Position numbers and translations under genes: made by a program. A stretch of 64,000 nucleotides of DNA, taken from positions 43,468,362-43,532,361 of the forward strand of contig CM049307.1 of NCBI GenBank assembly GCA_026874595.1, written 5' to 3'. This document shows positions 40,201 through 52,700 of this stretch, one piece after another (position 1 is the stretch's first letter; each line of letters starts with the position of its first letter). Source of the stretch: Sipunculus nudus. Taxonomy: Eukaryota > Annelida > Sipuncula > Golfingiida > Sipunculidae. Under the pieces are notes generated by a model, which worked only from the letters and a program-made list of their open reading frames with translations, was not told the origin of the DNA and did not search any database.

Positions 40201-42633
40201 ATTGGAGATGTAGCCATAATTGCAACCATATTTTTTTTCTCCAAATATAAATAGATACATAAACTCATTAAGCACTTTAAGCTCGGAGGCTTAATTAAGC
40301 TTAATCAGCCTCATCATTTCTTTTTTTTTCAGGGTTTTTGAAGAAGATCGTCACATGGTACAAGGTAGAATACCACGACAAAAGGGCGCTATAGCTTTAC
40401 ATAATCATTTGCAGTGTATAATCCAAACAGTTTCTTCCCATGCAAAGAGTCGCCATCTGGAGCAAGCATCTGGTGGTGGCGATAGGTCATAGGGTACAAC
40501 ACAATAAGTCAACGCCGGATTTTATGGGGAAAAGAAGACATTATGTGTGGCAAGCATCTGGTCCCTGGCCTATATTGTGAGGAGGAGTGTTGAATCATCC
40601 GGCGACAGTTTCTTCACCACATCGTAACAGACACGGCGACTTTCACAGGACGTCGCCTGTTTAAACAATATGTCAGATGGCCTGTGCCACAACCCTGAGT
40701 TGGTCTCACTTTGTTCATCAGAGAGGGCGAAACAGCAATAAAACAGGGCTCACACAATCGGACTGACAACTGAATTAGGATCATAATAACAAGACAAATT
40801 GTCTTAATGAAAACATAATGGGAAAGTGGAATACAATTACACTTTGTTGCCCCAAAGAATGATTAGATTTAAAGAGTCTTTACTCTTTTTACGGATATAT
40901 CAAATATACTGCTTGTAATACAAAACGCATGGTTTATTCTTAAAGGAAACTCTGTAATGCATAATGCAGTCATACTGGGCACATTTAAAAGATTTAAGAG
41001 GTTTAACAGATTTAAGAAATTTTGAAAGGTATTGTACTTACCATGCTGGTCACGTGATTCCTGAAAATAAAAAGGCAAGAAAGACCATTGTTATATATAG
41101 TATTGTACATGTCTATTGTTCAATCTTTGAGCTAATGGAAATATATGTGTACAGGAATACATATGTGGTGATAATAACGAATGAAGGCTTGTTAATACAC
41201 GGGCGCAGTCAAGGTCATGTGTCCTATGTGTCTTTATATATATGAAACGTCCGGAAGGCCAGACGGAAGTACGACGGCAAAAACCCATCGCTTTGACATT
41301 CAAGCATTCTGAGCTAACTATCTCTTTATTTTCTTATATTTACGAGATAAAATATTTCATACACATTAACATTCATAATTTATACAAAATTCCACCAACA
41401 GGGCCTAAAGGCACCAAACCCGTGTTAGGGGGTAGTAAAGAGGATGTTGCCTTAAAACTGTTTTCCATTTCTAATATTTCGTTCCATTGACAGAAACTAC
41501 TTGAACAACAACCTTTATCTCTATAAACATAGACAGAAGTAAAGTTTCCATAATCATTTTAATCATACGCATTCGTCGCATTCTCTTATCCACCTGAATA
41601 TTAAGGCGTTGTCTTGCCACAGTTAAAGGAAACCGCTAATGGAATGCGCCCGTGGGGGTTGGTAATTAACCATATTCTGTTTTTGATTATTATCGGTGAA
41701 CCCACAGCACTCCGCCCTGACAGCATGTGGTTGGTCTGACCAGTTTGGGGAAATATACCCGTTGGGTATCTCTTTTAATGGTACCATTTATGCAGCTAAC
41801 TAACTTGATGATATCAACCATCTATAGGTATATCCTGTTAAGCCCTGCCTCAGAATGATAACTAATTTGCAGTAATTATAATGTCATTCATTGTAATTCA
41901 TAATATCCGAGCAACCGGGGGTTTACAGGCAGGAGTCGCGAAAGTTAACTTTGACAACATCCCACACTTTGATTTCTGCAAGAAACTTCGGCAACATAGC
42001 ACCTCGAACAATCATTATAGTGCATGCTAAGATGAAAGCATGCGCAAAAGGTACAAAATTTGAAAATTAAACGTTTGTAAAATCATACAGGCCTGTGATA
42101 TGGAACGATAATGAGGAAAATCATGTAATTCCGAAAATAAAGCCTAAAGCATAATCATAATTTGGTTGTGCATCCTTTTTACCGCTAGTCTTTCGAGGGT
42201 ATATATGGTATAGTGGTATAGTTGATTTCTTTAGGCTCTTTTTTAATAATAAAAAAAAAAACGAGAACCTGCCGTTCTGAGTTCATGCGGGAGAGTATAC
42301 CGTTAAACAGGTGCACGCCAATGGACCCGTCTCCATACAGATTATATATAAAAGATTCAGGAAGAGAAAACACGATCATGCGATTCAGGTAAAGTATCCG
42401 CTGATAAACCCATGCAGACACCTCTATCTCTTTAGGCATTTCGACTATTGGCTTTTGAATACTTAGACATAATACTTTTATCTATCTCTATATACATCAT
42501 ATATCGAGACAGCTAGAGTATTACCCGAAATGTCTCAGTTAGAGTAAAATGAGTGTAATGCTATTAAAGAGGAATATAACACTAAAAAGAAAAAAACACA
42601 CACATACACACATATATATATTATATAGGCCTA

Positions 42634-42693
<60 letters not shown>

Positions 42694-45030
42694 GTTATAG
42701 GCGCCCCTGAAACCAGGTCGTCCTTGATTGTGTTGTTATGTTATATAGTGCATAACTGCATGATTCTGCATGTATGATTTCTTCCATATGATGATATCTT
42801 CAGGTAATTAGATTATAGATTTGGCTCGAGTGTCTTTACCTGTGTGTTTTATATATCAAGAAGCAAGATATAGTGTACAATTCCAAGCTGCGTGTCCTAA
42901 TAGTTGGATCAATAAAGAATAGTTGGATCTCTGATTCAACCCGCTAGCTATTTCCATCTGCGCCCTTTGACCTGTCCGTGCATCTTGTGACAATGGTCGT
43001 CGTCCCGATTCTTGACCTTTAACCTCTTTGTCTTAGGTTAGTTCTGTTCTAGGATAACACGTACTGACGTGTGTTCCCTAAAGTATATGCCGCATGTTGC
43101 AGCCTGCGTGCTCTGTTTCCTCTCCACTATCTGGTAAGCAGGACACATAATGTGAACGCCTGTGGAGCCGCACTACATAATCTCTCTGGGTAGTTTTATA
43201 GGAGAATCTATAGAGAGCTAAGTAGCGCAATCATACTTAGTCAAGGCCCGAACTTATAAAATAAATCTAATCAAAACACGCCATGAGAAGTAAATTTCAT
43301 CTGATTGTTCGTATGACTGCAAACAAATTCCGACTTAGAAAATGTCGACGAGCGATAATAGGGGAAGGGGTAGGCGATCACATGCTCTGGAGCAACACAT
43401 ATTTCAGTTGGGTCAAAAATATTTCTTAAATTTCGGCTAAATTCCTTTAAAAATAAAATCTGCTAATACGCAGACCACAAACCTAAAGCAGTTGCAATAT
43501 AATACTGATTGACAGAGACTTGAGGCACGTGGCTCGAAATAAGGAAATGTCGACGGTGCGTAATTTTTTTATCAACATTTCCATATTGATTATAATGCTT
43601 GATATATAATTTACTGCACAAACCTCTCTTTTCAATTATCGCTAAATTTTTTTTAGGTCATCTAGATTCTCTGAGCGTTTTCGGATTATTTATAATTTTT
43701 CGTTGAGTTTGTGTATCCTATACGACATATGCTCCTGCAAACACATAAGCGTTGCAAAAATTGCTATGTTAGGTGTGCAAGTTTTGACGCCCATAGACAA
43801 GAAAAGGAAGTACCAGATATAGTGTCTGAGTCACAGGTATATACAAGTTCCATATGGGACTTGTGAAGGGACCTCTGTGAAAATACGACGGGATATTTGC
43901 TTCTAATTTCCCATGTTTGTCTCTTCTGTATGACTCACTAGACTGTGGAGGGTATAGGGTAGAGATGGGCGGGTTGAGGTTCAGGGTTTGGGCATGCTTG
44001 TGTCAAACTTTATCTGTCCAGACCAAAATTAATGACGAGGCACTCCTATATAGATGAGTCTCCAGGATGTGATGACTGAACTAATTTATCAGTGATCTTC
44101 CTGTTACTTTCATGTGGTTGTTACTTTCTATACATATAACAATACATTTCTGTATACGTCAAAAATTTTTAGTCCAAAAGAAAATTAAAGGGATGGTTCT
44201 CAGGCACCGCCAGCGTCAATTTTAAACCTCCGCATCAAAAATTTTTATTTTGATTTTCAATAGAAACCTACCAATTTTGAGCTCCAGCCGCTCGGACATT
44301 TCTTTTAAGAAGATAAAATCATACAATTTTGATAAAAATTCCTTTGTTATATGGTGCTTTTACGTGTTTAACAAAATAAATCCTAAATGCTTTTCCTTTA
44401 TCAGTTGACATTTTAATCAAAACATACAAAAAAATAAAATAAAATTGATTTCTGAAAAAAACCTTATTTCTTTTTGGCCTTATAAGGCCGATTTAGATGA
44501 AGTGCGTGAAAATAGATGAAACCAAAGACTCATCTGCTATTTTAAGTTATGCGCGGGATTAAAGATTACAAAATATGATACACTTATAAATAATATTTAA
44601 CAATATACATTTTGCTTTGCGTGTATTTTCATAAAAATGCAGAGCAAGGTACATGATGTTATAAAGACTGTACATATAATTTCCCTTCCTGATAAGGACC
44701 AACTATCTTCTTCTGAGTGGAGCCTGCGGCCACTCAAATATCGACATATATTCAGGCCCAGTCCATGTTTTCATGGCTACGTGGATGTACGAAGGAGTCC
44801 GCCTATAGATGACAAGATTCAAGGCAATACAAAATTAAAGACTGGATGTAATGTACATTTGGAAGCCACAAACATGCCTACCTCAGTAAAGAAAATCTTT
44901 ACTGAACCAATATCCGTTGTCAGAAATATATTCAGCAAGATATAAAAAAAATATACCAGGCGTTGGCGAATCATGGAGGTCGAACGATGCTTTATATGTT
45001 TTCCACAGTATAGTACTTATACATATCTGT

Positions 45031-45085
<55 letters not shown>

Positions 45086-46763
45086 TGGGACTAACAAGTA
45101 CACAGTTTAAGGCATTACAAATATGGTTTATTCACCAATTGGTTCTCCTTTTGTGTGAAGAGCGCGGATTAAAAAGGGAATCACTCTGAGGGACACGCAC
45201 CCCTTTGGATCCCCCGGTATGTATGACCCGGTAGGTATATGCATGTTATATGTGGATGCAACACGTGTAACATTTCATAAAACAGCGGATCTCCGGGCAT
45301 TTTGAGCAGGAAAACAACAAAAAACTAGGGACCCATGGGTATCGACCCTCAGCTGCATTTGTCTATAAGGATATATGTTTATAAGGTTTTCCAAATTATT
45401 GGTTCTGTGATCAGTTTGAAGCCAACCTGTCAACCCAAACTGGAGTTATCATCCATAAACTAATTTGTGAATGGATGGGCCCTGTGACCTTTACCTTTGA
45501 CCTTATGACCCAAAAATCAAAAGGAAACTTCCCCTATTGGCAGGTGCACCATGTGTTGATGATGGAAGGATTGAGATGAAAAGTTTGGCTTAAAATGCAT
45601 CCACAATCTTTCTAAAGTAGTGAGTTCTGTGACCGTGACCTTTGACCTCATGACCCCAGAATCAACAGTTCTTACTTTAGTGGCGGGCCATATATAAGTC
45701 AAGTTTGAAACCAATATCTCAAACCAAACTGGTGTTATCATCTGGAAACTAATATGTGGATTGATGGCCCTCGTGACCTTGACCTTACTTCCACTATTGG
45801 CAGGTGAGCAACATCTGGAAGATAACATGTTTAGGACAGAAAGTTTGGCTTAAAATACATCAACAGTCTATTTAAAGAAGTTTGTCCTGTAACCTTGTCC
45901 TTTGGCCTTATGACCACAAAATCAAAAGGGTTCTTACATTACTAGTGGGTCATATATAAGTCAAAATTGAAACCAATATGTCAATCCAAACTGGAGTTAT
46001 CATCTAGAAACAAATATATGGACAGATGGGCCTCTGTGACGATGACCTTTGACCTTGTGACCCCCAAATCTATCAGTTTCTTCCCCTATTGGCAGCTCAG
46101 CTATATGTGCAAGATAGAAGGTTTTGGATGAAAAGTTTTGATAAAAATGCATCCACAATCTTTCTAAATAAGTGGGTACTGTGACTTCTGACCTTCGACC
46201 TCATGACCCCAAAATTGAACAGAATCTTCCCCTATTGGCAGGTTAGCAATATCTTGAAGATGGGAGGTTTGTGATGAAAAGTTTGGCTTCAAATGCATAT
46301 GCATTCTTTTTAGAGAAATGAGTCCTGTGACCATGACCTTTGACCGTTGGACCCAAAAATCCACACGGTTCTTACTTTAGTGGTGAGTCATATATTAGTT
46401 AAGTTTGAAACCAATATGTTAAACTAAACTGGAGTTATCATCTGGAAACTAATTTGTGGACAGATGGCCCCTGTGACCTTGACCTTTGACCGTGTGACCC
46501 GAAATTAATTTATGCTCTCCCAATACTGGCAAGTCAGCTAAATTTACAAAATGGAAAGTTTGGGATGAAAAGCTTGGCTTAAAATGCAGCCATAATCTTT
46601 TTAAAAAAGTGAGTCCTGTAACCTTGGCTTTTGATCTCATGACCCCAAAATCATATAGGTTTTTGCTTTAGTGGTGGGCCATATGTAAGTCAAGTTTGAA
46701 ATCCATGTGTCTAGACAACCTGGAGTTATCATCTGGAAACTAATTTGTGTTGATGGACGGATG

Positions 46764-46796
<33 letters not shown>

Positions 46797-49700
46797 GGTG
46801 ATAACTATGGCATCCACTTGTAATCAATAAACACACCAGGTTTTGGGACACTAGATGTAATTACAGTTGAGAAACTGACATGATTGTTGTCATTTTATAG
46901 TAAAGAAAAATAAAATAATATTTGTTAAAATAACAAAAAGTACAGGTGGCGCCACCACTTTTCGGGAACTGACAAAACTAGTCATTGTCAATATTCAAGG
47001 CAACATTCATGAGAATCCATGCATTAATTATCAAGATATTGGAGGTTTGTATTATATTTTTTATTATTCTGGGGGGTACTTTCAAGCCCCATAGCTCGGA
47101 GGATATAGGTCTCAGTGACCTGATTTCAGGTTTCCAAGGAGATTTTTTATTGACCTCCTTGGATATTCACTGAGAAGTTTCTAAGTCCAGCAGTTACGAT
47201 TTGTGCCCTGCTAACGGACGGCCGGACGGACGACGGACAAAGCGCCATTCCTATACCTCAGTTGACTTACAGTCAGCTGAGCTAAAAACTATCATTATAT
47301 TTTTCAAATGATATATGGTCACAAAGCCAGATTATTGTAAATAATAAGGAGAGACCATATTTAGACGTTCTTAATACTTAGGATATCCATACAATATATG
47401 TTATAATATATATATATATAGAATCACACATCCTTTAAAAATATTATTCTAACTGAACATTTGTATTTTCTTATACGAACCGGAATGAGACATACATATC
47501 TGGGAACTATGTTACCAAGACTTCAAAAAAGCTATTGCCAACCTGAACACAGGTTTGAAGGAAATAAGATCGAGGCAGTGGTTTAACCATTATCTTTAGA
47601 CAGACAGACGACGGTTTCTGAAAAAGCAAGCTGAAAAGATTATACAGCCACAAAGTAGGTCTCCGTACAACGGCACTCCCAAAAACTACACAAGAAAGCA
47701 AGGCTAAAATCACCAGGACCGGTAGATTAGTTCAATTATTACCAACAGCTGAGCTCCAATACATGGACATGAACCTTGGCTTATGTAATTTTGCGCGGGG
47801 GGACAAGTTTCACATGCGGATAAAATGGAGATAAATTACTTGCAATGCATTACAAACTCGGTTATCACAAGGGTTTCAGTTAAATCAAAGAGGTATCCGG
47901 CCATATTAACTTTCACACGGCCATGGTTTCTTGCACAAAAAATTGCAAATCTAAAAAGTTCTTAATATGCTACATGACATGTCAAATGTTAAAAGATGTA
48001 TGAAGGTTTATTTCATTTGTGCCTATTGGGTTCTTTATATAGAGAAACAACAAATGGCTGAGGTTTTTAACGTATTTGCAAAAAACATTAAGTAAACGCC
48101 CAACTTGTGTGTACCTGAAGGTTGGTAATTCTAAACGACCATGGAAAACACTTTTAAATTGGCACTATGATGGTAGGTGTGGCGCAAGTAAAATTTGCAT
48201 AAATAGCCCACTGCATTCAGTTCTAACAGGCTTTATGTATGACCGGTATGCAGGGGTGGATTTAGAGGGGGAGCAGGGGGCGCCTCTCTTTCGACCCAAA
48301 GAGCCTGGAAAATAGAATGATATATGCAACCCAGGAGGACGAATGACAAAACCTAACAAGGGACCCATGGGTCTCGACGCTCAGTTGAATTTGTCTATAA
48401 GAATATTTTTATGAACTTTTTCAAAATGTGGGTCCTGTGACCTTGTGTTTTTAAAAAACTGAGAACCTACTACCCTTCAACTTTCACAATTCTGATTTTC
48501 ATAACCATCCATTCACCCATTCTTGACATAACTAGAACACTTACAAGGCAAGGAAGGGTCCCGCAAAAGGCCCATAGATCACTAGTGCGGGCTGGGTTAT
48601 GTTTAAAAAAAAATATATAATGAAGGATCCGATTACATGCAGAGACAGATTGAGCTGACTCAAAACAGTATTTAAACAACTAACACAGATGATCAGGTTT
48701 GAACGAGCGTTAGTTGTACATAAAGCTATAGGAGTGGAGCATCGAAAGCAACAGAGACATAATCTGATGCGTTAAACTCTGTGCCTGGACAGCATATAAA
48801 CAACAGCATGGTCCTCTGACCTTGACCTTGGAATGTCAAAATCAATACGGTTCTTCCCCTATGGTTAAGCGATCCTTATGTGAAAGATGGAAGGTTTAGG
48901 ATGAAATGTTTATTTATAATGCATCCATAACCTTTTCAATCTCTGTGGTTCCTGTGAGCTTCACATTTGACTTCATGACCTCAAAACTGAGATGGGTTTT
49001 ATTTTAATGGTAGGCCATTATTAAGTCAAGTTTAAAGCCAAAATTTATACCCAAACTGGAGTCATCATCCATAAACTAATTTGTGAACACATAGGCCCTG
49101 TGATTCTTCCTTTAATAGCAGGAAAGCCACATGTGAAAGATGGAAGGTTTGTGATGAAAAGTTTAAAATGCACCAAGAATCTTTTTATAGAAGTGGGGCC
49201 GGTGATCTTGACCTGTGACCTCATGTAAATGTAAATGTATTTATTTATATAGCGCTAAATCTCAACATATATAAATCTTCACTTGCGCTTAACAATCTAA
49301 AAGCTGAAAAAAAAAACATTAAAATAGTCATGATTAAAAGTTCCTGTGTCACTGAAAAACATTAGCTTAAAGTTATAAGTTTGCATGACAGTCCAAATCA
49401 GATACCATATAAGACTAAATAAATGTGTCTTAAGACATTTCTTTAAATTATTAAGAGTGTCACAACATCTTACGTCCACCGGTAGAGAATTCCAAAGCCT
49501 TGGACCAGCGACACTGAATGATCTTTCAGCATGGGTCTTCTTGGCACAAAACGGGATGAGAAGATCATTTTTTATTACTAACACTTGATCTTAAACCAGA
49601 CCTAGATGGTTTATATGCATGCAAACAATCTATCAGGTAACCTGGTTCTTCTCCCTTAACACATTTAAATACCAGTACAAGCATTTTGAATTGTATATCC

Positions 49701-52700
49701 AATATTTAATGAGTAGCAAATGCAGATCCTTAAGGCACCGTGTGGCACTGCAGTATTACTTCTATTCAGAGTGACCCTGGCGGCAATATTTAGCACTTCT
49801 TATTATTTGTGAATGGTGCACTTTGGTAATCCATTAAGAATATAATGACCCTAAAATCAACAGGTTTCTTACCTTAGTGGTGGGTCATATATAAGTCAAA
49901 TTTGAAACCAATATTTTAATCCTAACTATAGATGTCATCCAGGAACAAATTTGTGGACAGATGGCCCCTGTGACATTGACCTTTCACCTTGTGACCCCAA
50001 AATCAATGGGGTTCTTCCCCTATTGGCAGGTCAGCTATATGTGTGCAAAAAGGTTGGGGATGAAAAGATTGGGTTAAATTGCATCCACAATCTTTTTAAA
50101 AAAGTGGAATCTGTGACCAGATCTTTGACGCCATGACCCCAAAATCTACAGATTTTTTTGCTTTAGGGGTGGGCCATATATGAGTCACGTATGAATTCCA
50201 TATGTCAATCCAAACTGGAGTAATCATCCAGAAACAAATTTGTGGACGTACGAACGTACAAACATTAAGACGAACAGACGGGACGGACAGGGTGATTACT
50301 ATAAGGCATCTGCTTAATATCAATAAATAATTCTGGTTTAGGGACACTAGATGAAACCACAGCTTAGAAACTGACATGATTGCTGTCATTTGACACTCTC
50401 AAATATAAAATATAAAAAATTGCAAAAATTAGAAAAAACTAAGGCTAGCAATTTTCGGGAACTAACAAAACTGGTAATATAGTCAGTATAAAAGCAGGAT
50501 TCATGGCAATCTGTGTATTAATTATCAAGATACTTGAGGTTTTTTATCAATATTTTAATTATTCTGGGGAATACTAACAAGATATAGGTCGCAGTCACCT
50601 AATTTCATGTTTCCATGGAGGACAAAACGCCATTCCTATAGCTTATTTGACATTCAGTCAGCTAAGCTTAAAATGGTCGCCAGGATCTGGAAAGGGGAGT
50701 CTGAAACCTTTAAATGATACGGCGGCTAAAAAATAGGGGACGGTCCGAATCCGCTTCCCCCCCCCCCCCCCCCCCCCCCCATCCCCCACTCCCTGCATGC
50801 ACCAACGTTTAAATGGGCTAGGCTACTGAGCCCCTCTTTTCTACTAAAGATCCTGTATCCGATTATGTTTATGGCTATAATTGTATTACATCAGATACAT
50901 AACTCTTTTTTATATGCACTTAACATACATGCGTGCAACTGGCGATTATGGTGCATAAAAATACCTTTTGCATATTACAAGACAGATGTTCCCTAATAAA
51001 ACCCTGCTAATTCTATCTTCTATACACTGTATGTTCAGGGCTCCTTTCTCACAGAAGAAATGCTACGTTTTTATATATAAGAGATTTCTTCCAACACGCG
51101 AGCAACTGAACAAGCCTCAATTGTTGTTAGCACTCCAACAGAAAGGACTGTGTTCCTGTCAACAGTTAACAAATGAAGTGGTTTCTCTGTATAACCACAG
51201 AGCAGACAGCGAAGATTTATATTTAGAGCCGAGACTATGAATATCTGTGCTATTCTACATGCAGCTGAATGCTGTGAATGGGTGATGGTATATGCATTGC
51301 TTATATAAGCTATATGGATATCCGTATAATGTTTCTTTCGTGGTACGAAACTGACTTTTCTTCTATATATTTACATCTTAATTATCTTTCTAGAAAGGAA
51401 CGAGAGCATCTAATTGCATAACATCACTGGACTGTGTCCCTCACGGTCTTAACCACCGAACTTCTACTTCATGGAGATGCAATCATATGTGATTACCGTC
51501 AGTGATAATATACTATTAACTCTTTCCTTTACTGTAATTGGAATTATTCAATGCCCCCCCCCCCAAAAAAAAATAAAAAATAAAGACTTTTTTATGAGGG
51601 AGTCTTCGTGTATCTGCTTGTCTATGCAAATACACAAATAATGTGCCGAGCACCGTTATTACGTTCAGAATGACTTTAAACATAAAATTCTAAGTCAGTT
51701 TGTAAAATTATTCCGATGAAAAATATAGGCTAAATCAGGCCTAATCTCGATGAAGAATGAACCAAACCAGAAATTGCTGTTCAGTTTTGGTGCATGTGTC
51801 GGTGCTTCATTATTCCCCAGCGAACAATAAGATTTTTATACATAGTAGAACTCAGAAGCAGAACTAATTTGACTCCTATCCTTCACGCGTATACCAACAG
51901 AAACGATTGTCTGATTGACGAACGCCGGGGAGATTAAATATGAACAATTTTATCCTTTATTTTCTTGGAAAATATAGTTCTAATTTATTATTTATTAGGG
52001 ATGTTATTGATTCTTTGAAATTATATTTTTTTCGGGAATAATAGATATATCTTTTGTTTCTATATTTTTTTAACATGTGGAATACATTTAGTGCTCATGA
52101 CGTCAGCCGTCACCTCGTGGTTTCTATACAGGTTCCAAGGCGGGCACACAAGGGTGTAAACGACATCCGTATACGGAGACACATGAAGGGTTTCGTCTTT
52201 CTGAGTTTATGTAGTGGGAGCTCTAGGGGGCCTGATAGTGCATAATGTTTGTCAACATGATACGCGGAGAATGGGCCGGAACATGAGAGAAGCTTTGATG
52301 GATTTTAATTAAAGTAACACACAGTATGCATGCCGCGGCACGTGGTTGTCGACTGTGGAACAACCTCTGCCTTGAGGTTCAAATACACGCAAAGTTAATC
52401 ACATATAAAATAAAATTTAGAAATTCCAACGAGAGCAAACATAATATTTTCACCATGAGACATTATTAAAAATATCTTAATCATTTAGGTTGTTATGAAG
52501 GCTTCATTGCCAAGGGACAGCTAAATGCGTTCCTATTAAGTTTTTTTTAAATCTGTCTCTGTGACAGTCTCCCTTTCTCTTTCTCTCTCATTCTCTCTCT
52601 CTTTCTCTCTCTCACCCTGCCTCAAGATTAGTTTTTTCCTCTAACATCTATAATGATATAACAGAAAACCTATAACAACATTAGTTTTCTCCTCTAACAT

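Larger units (their letters stand above)
35213..41041 (-). other. ADAMTS introns 2-7, exon-flanking non-coding sequence
   Basis: Introns at 35213-36123, 36272-37273, 37358-37823, 37961-38596, 38763-39334 and 39640-41041. A poly-G tract with a shared context is at 38017-38028. The stretch 40330-40760 is somewhat richer in G and C than its surroundings but has no open frame or splice context I would call an exon. Confidence 0.65.

Noticed and set aside
44637-44945. 102-codon plus-strand open frame
   Set aside because: No recognisable domain, no splice or promoter context, and an AT-rich intronic setting. It may be chance; not strong enough to call a gene.
45517-46640. Minus-strand open frames of 63-103 codons with similar sequences (FKPNFSSQ and related)
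   Set aside because: Their similarity comes from the tandem DNA monomers, not protein conservation; none has a start shared between copies.
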